Assembly: GCA_022649665.1 (NCBI GenBank)
Contig: JALCOL010000018.1
Location: 1 to 36,983, forward strand
Source of the DNA: Enterococcaceae bacterium
Lineage (GTDB): Bacteria; Bacillota; Bacilli; Lactobacillales; Enterococcaceae
Length of the DNA stretch: 36,983 bases
Direction of reading: 5' to 3'
The number at the start of each line of letters is the position of its first letter. The first letter of the stretch is position 1. The position numbers and the translations under genes are program-made. The notes under the pieces were generated by a model that saw nothing but the letters and a program-made list of their open reading frames with translations, did no database searches and was not told the DNA's origin. This document shows positions 13,695-23,038 of this stretch, one piece after another.

Positions 13695-16100
13695 ATGAAT
13701 CAGCGTCATTTGTCACGCAAAGAGCGACGGAAACTAATCAAGCAGAAACATCGCCAGCAGATCATCAAGAAAAGTGGTGCCCTTGTTGGAACAACGATGG
13801 TTTTAGGCACATTGGGAATTGGGGCCGTTCCATTTACGCAGGCTGCACCAGCAACTGCGGCAGAGTCAGCGAACGCAACCAGTGTCGACAAATTCATTGA
13901 GACGCTTGCGCCTTACGCGCAGGAAACCGCTTCAGCAAACGATCTATATGCGTCAGTGATGCTTGCTCAAGCGATCGTTGAAAGCGGCTGGGGACAAAGC
14001 AGCCTCTCGACAGCACCGAACCATAATTTGTTCGGGATCACCGGAGCTTATCAAGGCGCTAGTATCGCGCTTTCAACGCAAGAATTTTTGAATCAAAATT
14101 GGAGCACAGTCGTTCAAAACTTCCGAAAATATCCTAGTTATACGGAAAGCTTCCAAGATAACGCAAATGTCATCAAAAACACCGTTCTTGGCGGTAAATC
14201 TTATTATTCTGGAGCTTGGAAGAGCAATGCTTCCAATTATAAAGAAGCGACCGCTTATTTGACGGGGCGGTATGCAACGGCGCCGAACTATGATCAAGTA
14301 TTGAATCAGATCATTGAAAAATATAATTTGACACAATACGATACAGCTGGTTCTGCCGCACAAGCGACTGACAATACAACTGCGGCAAACGAAGCAGTTC
14401 TGACGCCGCTTGCTCTCGATACGACCAATCAAACGACAAACACTGCGGCAGATCCGACTGCTGCTGCTATTACGGAAAACGGTTTGGCAACACATACTGT
14501 GATCGCCGGCGAATCAGTTTGGGGGATCTCGCATGCATACGGCATGACGATGAAAGACTTCAAAGCACTGAACGGCATCGGCAGCAATAATTTCGTTTAT
14601 CCGGGAATGGTCGTGAAAGTCGCAAATGTTCAAACGGAAGCAACTGCTTCAGCAGAAGCGACCGGTACGCATATCGTTCGGACTGGGGAATCGGTCTGGG
14701 GAATTTCGCATGCATACGGCATGAGCATGGATGAATTCAAAGCACTGAACGGCATTGGCGCGAACAACTTCGTTTACCCGGGGATGGTCGTGAAAGTGAC
14801 CGGCACACAAACCGAAACGTCCACAGTCGACGTACCGGAAGCAACCGGCACGTATACTGTTAAAGCCGGCGAGTCTGTCTGGAGCATTTCGCATGCGCAT
14901 GGCATGGCGATGGAAGGCTTCAAAGCGCTGAACGGCATCGGTGATGATAACTTTGTCTATGCCGGGATGGTCGTGAAGATCTCCGGTGCTGCCGAAACGC
15001 CAGCGGCAACGGAAGAGGCAGCGGCACCAGCCGAAGAGACGCAAACTCCTGCTCCAGCTGAAACAACACCAGCGGTAACGGAAGAAGTCAAAGCAGAAAC
15101 ACCGGCGCCAGCGGAAGAAACGGCTGCGAACCTTCCGGCAGCGACCGGCACGTATACCGTAAAAGCCGGCGACTCAGTGTGGAGTATTGCTGATGCGTAC
15201 GGCATGACGATGGCTGACTTCAAAGCGCTCAACGGGATCGGCGACGACAATTATGTGTATCCGGGACTCGTTGTAAAAACCAGCGGTGAAGCAAAACAAG
15301 CTGCCGAAACGCCAGCACAGCCGGCAGCACCTGCTGAAAATACGCAAACGGACTCCAATCAAGCTGCTGCAGCGGATCAAACGGCAGCAGACCAAACGCA
15401 GCAAGAAACGGCTGCACCTGAACAAAGCACGACCCCTGCAGTGGAAACGAATGGCACATACACGGTGAAAGCCGGCGATTCGGTCTGGAGCGTTGCAAAT
15501 GCACACGGCATGTCGATGAGTGATTTCAAGACGGCCAATGGGATCGGCGACGATAACTATATGTATCCAGGCATGACGGTTAAAGTCTCCGGTCAAGCAG
15601 CGGCTGATTCAACTACGACAGAACAATCCAGCCAAGCACAAACAGATCAAAGTTCTGCCAGCAACACTGCAAATAACACTACAAACAATACAACAAATAA
15701 TACAACTACCTTTGTTGACTACAACAAGACGAATAACAATACCCAGCCGACGGGCGGATCAGTGATCGATATCGCCTATCAGCAAATCGGCAAACCATAT
15801 GTATGGGGCGCCAAGGGCCCAGACAGCTTTGACTGTTCCGGGTTCGTCCGCTACTGCTATTTGCAAGCGACTGGCCGCGACATCGGCGGTTGGACGGTTC
15901 CGCAAGAATCAGCCGGCTCCCGCATCTCGGTCGGTGAAGCCCAAGCTGGCGATCTGTATTTCTGGGGAACTCCAGGCGGATCGTATCACGTCGCTTTGGC
16001 TCTCGACAATGGACAATATATCCATGCTCCGCAGCCGGGTGAAACAGTCACAGTCGGCAGTGTCGCCTACTATGCACCATCATTTGCTGTTAGAATGTAA
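13695..16100 (+). CDS. Secreted peptidoglycan hydrolase: glucosaminidase, five LysM, NlpC/P60
   Basis: An 801-residue secreted wall protein. Residues 1-57 are a long signal peptide with a basic N-region, hydrophobic core and cleavage near AAPATAA-ES. Residues about 62-217 form a glucosaminidase (FlgJ/Atl-type) domain with the catalytic glutamate E96 in AIVESGWG. Five LysM repeats follow at about 265-310, 325-368, 386-430, 485-529 and 587-630, separated by Ala/Pro/Glu/Thr-rich linkers. A C-terminal NlpC/P60 domain (about 690-801) has the triad C714 (FDCSG), H765 (YHVAL) and H777 (HAPQ). So one protein can cut both glycan and peptide. Start ATG 13695 has GAGGGGG 9 nt upstream; an in-frame start at 13629 lacks this. 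Single-gene transcript. Confidence 0.94.
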   Translation: MNQRHLSRKERRKLIKQKHRQQIIKKSGALVGTTMVLGTLGIGAVPFTQAAPATAAESANATSVDKFIETLAPYAQETASANDLYASVMLAQAIVESGWGQSSLSTAPNHNLFGITGAYQGASIALSTQEFLNQNWSTVVQNFRKYPSYTESFQDNANVIKNTVLGGKSYYSGAWKSNASNYKEATAYLTGRYATAPNYDQVLNQIIEKYNLTQYDTAGSAAQATDNTTAANEAVLTPLALDTTNQTTNTAADPTAAAITENGLATHTVIAGESVWGISHAYGMTMKDFKALNGIGSNNFVYPGMVVKVANVQTEATASAEATGTHIVRTGESVWGISHAYGMSMDEFKALNGIGANNFVYPGMVVKVTGTQTETSTVDVPEATGTYTVKAGESVWSISHAHGMAMEGFKALNGIGDDNFVYAGMVVKISGAAETPAATEEAAAPAEETQTPAPAETTPAVTEEVKAETPAPAEETAANLPAATGTYTVKAGDSVWSIADAYGMTMADFKALNGIGDDNYVYPGLVVKTSGEAKQAAETPAQPAAPAENTQTDSNQAAAADQTAADQTQQETAAPEQSTTPAVETNGTYTVKAGDSVWSVANAHGMSMSDFKTANGIGDDNYMYPGMTVKVSGQAAADSTTTEQSSQAQTDQSSASNTANNTTNNTTNNTTTFVDYNKTNNNTQPTGGSVIDIAYQQIGKPYVWGAKGPDSFDCSGFVRYCYLQATGRDIGGWTVPQESAGSRISVGEAQAGDLYFWGTPGGSYHVALALDNGQYIHAPQPGETVTVGSVAYYAPSFAVRM

Positions 16101-16103
16101 TCT

Positions 16104-16148
16104 AAAAGCTTCCCATGGATCGAGTCTGATCCGCGGGAAGCTTTTTTT
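16104..16148 (+). terminator. Terminator after the hydrolase gene
   Basis: Perfect arms AAAAGCTTCCC (16104-16114) and GGGAAGCTTTT with a 20-nt loop, then T to 16148. Confidence 0.93.
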
Positions 16149-16163
16149 GGGTTGAAATATTAG

Positions 16164-16178
16164 AATTTTCAGAAAAAG
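16164..16178 (+). promoter_or_regulatory. CodY-like box upstream of the ilv promoter
   Basis: AATTTTCAGAAAAAG matches 13 of 15 positions of the CodY consensus AATTTTCWGAAAATT. It ends 14 nt before the -35. CodY binds branched-chain amino acids and represses ilv genes in Lactococcus and other Firmicutes, so the location fits. Whether CodY is encoded by this genome is outside the window. Confidence 0.78.
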
Positions 16179-16192
16179 GCGGTGAAAAAGTG

Positions 16193-16221
16193 TTGACAAT
16201 GAGAAAAATCCAGTATATAGT
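16193..16221 (+). promoter_or_regulatory. ilv operon promoter
   Basis: Consensus -35 TTGACA at 16193-16198 and -10 TATAGT at 16216-16221 with exactly 17 nt between them. An inverted repeat (16229-16239 with 16255-16265, 10 of 11 bases paired) begins right at the expected start site and could be an operator or a leader hairpin. Confidence 0.88.
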
Positions 16222-16291
16222 TAACCCAAGATTTTTATTTGATTAAGAAATTTTAATAATAATCTAATAAATACAAAATGAGGCGTTTACG

Positions 16292-16345
16292 ATGAAAGTA
16301 CGAAATAATGGTTTGGTGATTATTATTTTGCGAAAGAGGGCTTAG
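16292..16345 (+). CDS. ilvL: ilv leader peptide (attenuator), MKVRNNGLVIIILRKRA
   Basis: A 17-codon reading frame with six consecutive branched-chain codons, Leu-Val-Ile-Ile-Ile-Leu (16313-16330), ending with TAG at 16343-16345. A GAGG sequence (16280-16283) lies 8 nt before the ATG. It is placed about 65 nt after the ilv transcription start and is followed by three competing hairpins. This is the classic design of a translated amino-acid attenuator, as known for the ilv operons of E. coli and Lactococcus lactis. Too short for routine gene finding. Stalling of the ribosome on these codons when Leu/Val/Ile tRNAs are uncharged should favour read-through. Confidence 0.88.
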   Translation: MKVRNNGLVIIILRKRA

Positions 16346-16439
16346 GATACTGGAAACTATTCAGTGATCTTAGTCCTGTTTAACTTTCAAGTAAATGGGG
16401 CTTCAAAGTATCCCATTTACATGTGGGATGCTTTTTTTT
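16338..16439 (+). promoter_or_regulatory. ilv attenuator: pause hairpin, antiterminator, terminator
   Basis: Three structures can be drawn. Hairpin 1:2 pairs 16338-16352 with 16362-16376 (small bulges). The antiterminator pairs GTAAATGGG (16391-16399) with CCCATTTAC (16412-16420). The terminator pairs AAAGTATCCCA (16405-16415) with TGGGATGCTTT (16424-16434) followed by T to 16439. Antiterminator and terminator share 16412-16415 and so exclude one another. Segment 2 (AGTCC, 16372-16376) can also pair with GGGCT (16398-16402) and thereby break the antiterminator. A ribosome stalled early in the leader would let 1:2 form and free the antiterminator; one reaching the stop codon would cover segment 1. 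Confidence 0.82.
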
Positions 16440-16456
16440 ATAAGGAGAGTGGCGCA

Positions 16457-18142
16457 ATGAAAAGCGATAAAATCAAAAACGGGATCGATCAGGCACCAGC
16501 AAGAAGTCTTTTATACGCGACTGGACAAGTCAAAAATGCCAAAGACATGCAAAAGCCGTTCATTGCGGTGTGCAACTCATATACTGACATCGTTCCGGGA
16601 CATGTCCATTTGCACGAGCTGGCGCAAGTCGCTAAAGAAGCGATCAAAGAAGCTGGCGGGATCCCCTTTGAGTTCAACACGATCGCCGTTGATGATGGGA
16701 TCGCGATGGGACATATCGGGATGCGCTACTCGCTTCCCAGCCGCGAGCTGATCGCCGATTCGGCGGAGACGATGATCAATGCCCACTGGTTCGACGGAGT
16801 TTTGTTCATGCCGAACTGCGACAAAGTCACCCCCGGCATGCTGATGGCCAGCATGCGGACCAACGTTCCTGCGATCTTCTGCTCCGGCGGGCCGATGGAA
16901 GCCGGCAAAGGGCTTCACGGCGAACAGACAACGCTCTCGACGATGTTTGAAGCAGTCGGCGCCGTCAAGGATGGCAAGATCACGAATGAAGAATTCGAAT
17001 TCTTGGAACAAAATGCCTGTCCGACTTGCGGTTCGTGCGCTGGGATGTTCACTGCCAATTCGATGAATTCGCTTTTGGAAGGAATCGGCATGGCACTGCC
17101 GGGCAACGGCACGGTCTTGGCTACATCAGAAAAACGCCGCGAATTAGTCCGCGAATCGGCGAAATGCTTGATGGAACTCGTCGAGCGCCAAATCAAGCCG
17201 CGCGACATCGTGACCAAAGAAGCGATCAGCGATGCTTTCGCACTTGACATGGCAATGGGCGGGTCAACGAATACCGTACTTCACACGCTCGCGGTCGCTC
17301 ATGAAGCCGAGATCGATTATCCTATGGAAGAAATCAACCGGGTAGCGGCGCGGGTTCCCTATTTAGCAAAAATCGCACCGTCTTCCAGCTACTCAATGAA
17401 TGATGTCGAGCGCGCCGGCGGAGTCTCAGCGATCTTGAAAGAGCTGGTCGATCAAGGCGGGATCTTGCATCCCGACCGCATCACGGTCAGCGGCAAAACT
17501 TTGCGGGAAAACGTGCAAGATGCGGAAAACAAAAATCCAGCCGTGATCCATCCAACTGCGGAACCATATAGTCCAGTCGGCGGCTTATCGGTCTTATATG
17601 GAAACTTGGCACCGAACGGCAGCGTCATCAAAGCCGGCGGGGTCGATCCAAGCGTCAAGAAATTTACCGGCAAGGCGATCTGCTTCAACTCGCATGACGA
17701 AGCAGTTGCTGCGATCGATGACCACACTGTTGAAGCGGGGCACGTCGTCGTGATCCGCTACGAAGGACCAAAAGGCGGACCGGGGATGCCTGAAATGCTC
17801 GCCCCGACGTCCAGCATCGTCGGCCGCGGCTTAGGAAAAGACGTCGCCTTGATCACTGATGGCCGCTTCTCTGGCGCGACACGCGGCATCGCCGTCGGAC
17901 ATATCTCGCCGGAAGCCGCTGCGGGCGGTGCGATCGCACTCGTCGAAGACAATGATACGATCGAGATCGATTTGACTGAGCGGACGCTGACGTTGAAAGT
18001 TGCCGATGAAGAGTTGGCAAAAAGAAAAGAAAAATTACCGCATTTCAAATATAAAGTTAAAAAAGGCTATCTTGCCAGATATACATCGCTGGTAACTTCC
18101 GCCAATACCGGTGCAGTACTCAAAGTGCCATCTGAAGACTAA
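16457..18142 (+). CDS. ilvD: Dihydroxy-acid dehydratase
   Basis: Dehydrates 2,3-dihydroxy acids to the 2-oxo acids of valine and isoleucine, using an iron-sulfur cluster. The 561-residue protein has the cluster cysteines C121 ([12 protein letters not shown]) and C194 ([16 protein letters not shown]), and the late motif [20 protein letters not shown]. Start ATG at 16457 follows AAGGAGAG at 16442-16449; the open frame extends upstream to 16364 but would pass through the attenuator. First structural gene of ilvD-ilvB-ilvN-ilvC. Confidence 0.97.
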   Translation: MKSDKIKNGIDQAPARSLLYATGQVKNAKDMQKPFIAVCNSYTDIVPGHVHLHELAQVAKEAIKEAGGIPFEFNTIAVDDGIAMGHIGMRYSLPSRELIADSAETMINAHWFDGVLFMPNCDKVTPGMLMASMRTNVPAIFCSGGPMEAGKGLHGEQTTLSTMFEAVGAVKDGKITNEEFEFLEQNACPTCGSCAGMFTANSMNSLLEGIGMALPGNGTVLATSEKRRELVRESAKCLMELVERQIKPRDIVTKEAISDAFALDMAMGGSTNTVLHTLAVAHEAEIDYPMEEINRVAARVPYLAKIAPSSSYSMNDVERAGGVSAILKELVDQGGILHPDRITVSGKTLRENVQDAENKNPAVIHPTAEPYSPVGGLSVLYGNLAPNGSVIKAGGVDPSVKKFTGKAICFNSHDEAVAAIDDHTVEAGHVVVIRYEGPKGGPGMPEMLAPTSSIVGRGLGKDVALITDGRFSGATRGIAVGHISPEAAAGGAIALVEDNDTIEIDLTERTLTLKVADEELAKRKEKLPHFKYKVKKGYLARYTSLVTSANTGAVLKVPSED

Positions 18143-18160
18143 GAACAGGGGGGCGGTCCA

Positions 18161-19861
18161 ATGGCAGAAGAAAATGAAGAAATATCTGGTTCGAAGATCC
18201 TGATCAACGAACTAGTCAAACAAGGAGTCGAAATGATTTTCGGCTATCCGGGCGGCGCAGTACTTCCGCTATATGATGAGATCTATGAAGGAAAGATCCG
18301 CCACATCCTGATGCGTCACGAACAAGGCGCGGTCCACGCGGCAGAAGGCTATGCAAAAGCGACCGGCAAGCCGGGTGTCGTGATCGTAACGAGCGGACCG
18401 GGGGCGACGAACGCCGTGACCGGGATCGCTGACGCGATGAGCGACTCCGTACCGTTGATCGTTTTTACCGGCCAAGTCGCAACGCCCGGCATCGGAAAAG
18501 ATGCGTTTCAAGAAGCGGATCTTTTGGGGATCACGATGCCGATCACGAAAAACAATTATCAAGTCCGTTCGGTCAAAGATTTGGCACGGGTGATCGCTGA
18601 AGCGTTTCATATCGCGAATACCGGCCGCAAAGGACCTGTCGTGATCGATCTGCCGAAAGACATGACGATCGCCCGGGCGCAGTCGCAAAAAGGCAAGGCG
18701 ACAGTCGATCTTCCCGGATATCAGCCGACACTTGAACCCAACGCCATGCAGATCAAAAAAGTTTTGAGTGCCCTGGCTGAAGCGAAAAAGCCGCTGATCT
18801 TAGCGGGCGGCGGCGTCATCCAGGCTGAAGCTGCGGCTGAGTTGACCGAATTTGCCGAACGTTATCAGCTTCCGGTCATCGCGACGCTCTTAGGTCTCGG
18901 CGCGATCCCGGTCGATCACCCGCTGTTTCTGGGGATGGCTGGGATGCACGGTTCGTTTGCCGCAAATATGGCGCTCAGCGATTGCGATCTCTTGATCAAT
19001 ATCGGTTCGCGATTCGATGACCGTTTAGCAAGTGCGCCGCAAGAGTTCGCGCCGCGCGCGACAGTCGTCCATATCGATGTCGATCCGGCTGAAATCGGCA
19101 AGATCATCGATACGCAGATCCCGATCGTTGCTGATGCCAAAAACACGCTGACGGCGCTTTTAGCGGAACCCATGCCGGCAGCGCCGGTCGATCATTCCAA
19201 TTGGCTGCGGCTCAACAAGCAGCGCAAGAGTCTTCATCCATATGTGTATGACCGCGAGGCGACGGATTGCATCAAACCGCAAAAAGTTATCGAGCTCGCC
19301 GGCAAAGTGACCAGCGGCAATGCGATCGTTGTGACTGACGTTGGTCAGCATCAAATGTGGACGGCCCAGTATTATCCGTTCAAAAACGAGCGTCAGCTGA
19401 TCACAAGCGGCGGTTTGGGAACGATGGGTTTTGGGATCCCGGCCGCGATCGGTGCACAGCTGGCGCGTCCTGATCAGGAAGTCATCTTGTTTGTCGGCGA
19501 TGGCGGATTTCAGATGACGAATCAGGAGTTGGCGATTTTAAATGAATACGATCTGCCGATCAAGATCATCCTGCTGAACAATCATTCACTTGGGATGGTC
19601 CGCCAGTGGCAGGAAGCGTTCTTCAACGGACGCCGCTCAGAATCAGTTTTCACGACGCAGCCGGATTTCTTGAAAATGGCTGAAGCTTATCATATCAGCG
19701 GCACGCGGCTCAGCGATCCGAAAACTTTCAGCGAAGCTTTTGCGGCGGCACTGAAAACGCGTGGACCGCAGCTGATCGAAGTCGAAGTTTGTTCCAGGGA
19801 ACATGTCTTGCCGATGGTGCCGGCCGGCAGTCCGAATTATCGCATGCTGGGGGTGAAGTGA
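18161..19861 (+). CDS. ilvB: Acetolactate synthase, large (catalytic) subunit
   Basis: Thiamine-diphosphate enzyme making 2-acetolactate and 2-aceto-2-hydroxybutanoate, the first common step of Val/Leu/Ile synthesis. The 566-residue length is typical. The catalytic glutamate is E54 in MRHEQGAVHAAEGYA; the ThDP motif starts at GDGGFQMTNQEL (about 446) and ends at LLNN (about 474). Start ATG 18161 is preceded by GGGGGGCGG, 18 nt after ilvD. The paired regulatory subunit IlvN follows directly, so this is the biosynthetic type rather than a catabolic AlsS. Confidence 0.97.
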   Translation: MAEENEEISGSKILINELVKQGVEMIFGYPGGAVLPLYDEIYEGKIRHILMRHEQGAVHAAEGYAKATGKPGVVIVTSGPGATNAVTGIADAMSDSVPLIVFTGQVATPGIGKDAFQEADLLGITMPITKNNYQVRSVKDLARVIAEAFHIANTGRKGPVVIDLPKDMTIARAQSQKGKATVDLPGYQPTLEPNAMQIKKVLSALAEAKKPLILAGGGVIQAEAAAELTEFAERYQLPVIATLLGLGAIPVDHPLFLGMAGMHGSFAANMALSDCDLLINIGSRFDDRLASAPQEFAPRATVVHIDVDPAEIGKIIDTQIPIVADAKNTLTALLAEPMPAAPVDHSNWLRLNKQRKSLHPYVYDREATDCIKPQKVIELAGKVTSGNAIVVTDVGQHQMWTAQYYPFKNERQLITSGGLGTMGFGIPAAIGAQLARPDQEVILFVGDGGFQMTNQELAILNEYDLPIKIILLNNHSLGMVRQWQEAFFNGRRSESVFTTQPDFLKMAEAYHISGTRLSDPKTFSEAFAAALKTRGPQLIEVEVCSREHVLPMVPAGSPNYRMLGVK

Positions 19862-20338
19862 TTGCGCAGAATGATCACAGCTACTGTAAATGATACTTCC
19901 GGGGTCATGAACCGCTTTACCGGCGTTCTTTCCAGACGGCAAGTCAATATCGAAAGTATTTCAGTCGGAAGAACGGAACAATGCAATATTTCGCGGATCA
20001 CGATCGTCATCAATGTCGCTGACGAGAAGGAAAGCGAACAAGTGCTGAAACAGCTCAACAAGCAGATCGATATTTTAAAAGTGTCGGACATTACTGAAGA
20101 GCCGCACTTGGAGCGCGAACTGCTTTTAGCGAAAATCAATGCGCCGATCGCGCAGCGGGCCGAGATCCAAACGGTGATCGATCCGTTCCGCGGCTCGATC
20201 ATCGATGTCAATTCGCGCAATATCACGATCCAGGTCACCGGGACCAGTGAAAAAATCGACGCTTTTCTAGAAGTGATGTCGCCATACGGCATCAAAAAAA
20301 TCTCGCGCACGGGGATCATCGGTCTTCTGCGCGGCTAA
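19862..20338 (+). CDS. ilvN: Acetolactate synthase, small regulatory subunit
   Basis: A 158-residue protein with the N-terminal ACT domain (MITATVNDTSGVMNRFTGVLSRRQVNIESISVG region, residues about 4-75) that binds the feedback inhibitor valine and activates IlvB, and a C-terminal ALS_ss domain. I start it at TTG 19862, immediately after the ilvB stop, with GGGGGTG 7 nt upstream; the ATG at 19871 would be too far from that SD and would remove the conserved RR after the first residue. Confidence 0.95.
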   Translation: MRRMITATVNDTSGVMNRFTGVLSRRQVNIESISVGRTEQCNISRITIVINVADEKESEQVLKQLNKQIDILKVSDITEEPHLERELLLAKINAPIAQRAEIQTVIDPFRGSIIDVNSRNITIQVTGTSEKIDAFLEVMSPYGIKKISRTGIIGLLRG

Positions 20339-21409
<1,071 letters not shown>

Positions 21410-21434
21410 GCGATGTTTTTGCAATGCGGGTAGA

Positions 21435-21474
21435 TGGGGCCGTGACAAGACTTTTGTCACAGCCCTGTTTTTTC
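21435..21474 (+). terminator. Terminator after ilvC
   Basis: A 14-bp stem, TGGGGCCGTGACAA (21435-21448) with TTGTCACAGCCCTG (21454-21467), then T6. It sits only 17 nt before the ilvA start, so ilvA must depend on read-through or an unseen promoter. Confidence 0.9.
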
Positions 21475-21490
21475 TTAAGGGGGAATTTTT

Positions 21491-22753
21491 TTGGAAGAAG
21501 CTGTCGTCACTGAAAAAGAAGTTTTAGATGCTTACAAAGCATTGGAAGGGGCGGTCAACCACACGCCGCTGCAATTTGACCGCTACCTCTCCGAAGCTTA
21601 CGGCTGCAAAGTGTATCTGAAAAGAGAAGATTTGCAGAAAGTCCGCTCTTTCAAATTGCGCGGTGCGTATTACGCGATCAAAAATACACCGCCGGCTTTA
21701 CTGAAAAACGGTGTCGTTTGCGCGAGTGCCGGCAATCACGCGCAAGGGGTCGCTTACACGTGCCAAGAAATGAAAATATTTGCAACGATTTTCATGCCGA
21801 CGACCACTCCGCAGCAAAAGATCACGCAGGTGAAATTTTTCGGCGGGGCATTCGTAAAAATCGTTTTGACGGGAGATACTTTTGATGCGTCTGCTGGCGA
21901 AGCAAAAATGTTTGCCGCTGAAAACAATCAGGCATTCATCGATCCGTTCGATGATCCGAATATCATCGCCGGTCAGGGAACGCTGGCTGTTGAAATTTTC
22001 AATGATCTTTTGGAAAAAGGCGAGACGTGCGATTATCTGCTGACCGCGATCGGCGGCGGCGGTTTGATCAGCGGAGTTTCAGCGTATGCCAAAGGCGTCA
22101 GTCCGACGACGAAAGTGATCGGTGTCGAACCAAAAGGCGCCGCTTCGATGCAAGCGGCCTTCAACGAGGGCTGTCCAGTCGCTTTAGATACGATCGATAA
22201 ATTCGTTGACGGTGCAGCGGTCAAAGAGGTCGGCCAGCTGACCTATGTACAGGCGAAAGAAAACGTCGACGGTTTGATCGCAGTTGATGAAGGTCAAGTT
22301 TGTACAACGATTTTGAATTTGTATTCCAAACAGGCGATCGTAGCAGAGCCGGCAGGGGCCTTGAGCGTCGCGGCACTGACGGAACTCAAAGATCAGCTGG
22401 CCGGAAAAACTGTCGTCTGCGTGATCAGCGGCGGGAACAATGATATCAACCGGATGGCCGAGATCGAAGAACGTTCGCTGGTATTCGAAGGCTTGAAGCA
22501 TTATTTCGTAGTCAATTTCCCGCAGCGTCCCGGAGCTTTGCGCGAATTCGTGACGGATATCTTGGGACCGAATGATGACATCACACGCTTTGAATATACA
22601 AAAAAAGTCAACCGCGGAACGGGTCCGGTCGTGATCGGGATTCTCCTCCAGCAAAAAGAGGATCTGCCGCGTCTGTTGGAGAAAATCGAAGCGTTCGATG
22701 CGAAATATATCTACCTGCAGGAAGATCCGACGCTCTATGCGCTTTTGGTCTAG
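21491..22753 (+). CDS. ilvA: Threonine dehydratase (biosynthetic type, short form)
   Basis: PLP enzyme that deaminates threonine to 2-oxobutanoate, the entry to isoleucine. The 420-residue protein has the PLP lysine K55 in RSFKLRGAYYA, a glycine-rich phosphate loop IGGGGLISG near 180, and one C-terminal ACT-like regulatory domain (about 325-420, HYFVVNFPQRPGALREFV), as in the short Gram-positive IlvA with feedback control. Start is TTG 21491 with AAGGGGGA about 6 nt upstream; no ATG lies nearby that keeps the N-terminus. It supplies the isoleucine branch to IlvB/N-C-D encoded upstream. Confidence 0.95.
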   Translation: MEEAVVTEKEVLDAYKALEGAVNHTPLQFDRYLSEAYGCKVYLKREDLQKVRSFKLRGAYYAIKNTPPALLKNGVVCASAGNHAQGVAYTCQEMKIFATIFMPTTTPQQKITQVKFFGGAFVKIVLTGDTFDASAGEAKMFAAENNQAFIDPFDDPNIIAGQGTLAVEIFNDLLEKGETCDYLLTAIGGGGLISGVSAYAKGVSPTTKVIGVEPKGAASMQAAFNEGCPVALDTIDKFVDGAAVKEVGQLTYVQAKENVDGLIAVDEGQVCTTILNLYSKQAIVAEPAGALSVAALTELKDQLAGKTVVCVISGGNNDINRMAEIEERSLVFEGLKHYFVVNFPQRPGALREFVTDILGPNDDITRFEYTKKVNRGTGPVVIGILLQQKEDLPRLLEKIEAFDAKYIYLQEDPTLYALLV

Positions 22754-22761
22754 CTTGCCGC

Positions 22762-22790
22762 TTGATAATTGCTGGGAATTTTGCTACTAT
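22762..22790 (+). promoter_or_regulatory. leuS promoter
   Basis: -35 TTGATA at 22762-22767 and -10 TACTAT at 22785-22790 with 17 nt between. The -35 lies 9 nt after the ilvA stop codon. Transcription would start near 22797, at the base of the T-box leader. Confidence 0.8.
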
Positions 22791-22796
22791 GGCTAC

Positions 22797-23002
22797 ATTA
22801 AGGAGTAGTAGAAAAGAAGGATTTTTCAGCGAGCGTGTGGCCGGTGGGAACACGCAATTCTTTTTTCGAACTTGCCGAAATGATCGATGAGAAATCGGCG
22901 GCAGCCGTTATCATGCAAGAGGCAAAGGAGTCGTTCTTTTGCAAAATTAGGTGGTACCGCGTGAACTACGTCCTATAGACTTTACGGTCTATAGGCTTTT
23001 TT
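22797..23002 (+). ncRNA. T-box riboswitch upstream of leuS
   Basis: The T-box sequence AGGTGGTACCGCG is at 22949-22961, followed by a strong terminator CCTATAGAC (22972-22980) with GTCTATAGG (22987-22995) and T6. TGGT in the antiterminator bulge fits a tRNA ending in ACCA. Stem I is short, with an AGTA motif, an AGCGAG segment and a distal hairpin CGTGT/ACACG. The triplet directly before the conserved GAAC is TTC, which is a phenylalanine codon rather than leucine (see findings). Such leaders bind uncharged tRNA and then let transcription continue. Confidence 0.9.
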
Positions 23003-23038
23003 ATTTCAGAAAGTAAACCAAACGGAGGCGGAAAAAAT

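Noticed and set aside
14073-15596. Long minus-strand open frames inside the LysM hydrolase gene
   Set aside because: Shadows of the repetitive plus-strand coding sequence, with Cys/Arg-rich translations and no ribosome-binding sites.
15650-15720. Repeat array or CRISPR-like element from the ACAAATAAT-type repeats
   Set aside because: This is low-complexity coding sequence for an Asn/Thr-rich linker before the NlpC/P60 domain, not spaced direct repeats.
16364-16456. ilvD extended upstream to 16364
   Set aside because: The extension covers the attenuator terminator and has no SD; the conserved N-terminus begins at the ATG at 16457.
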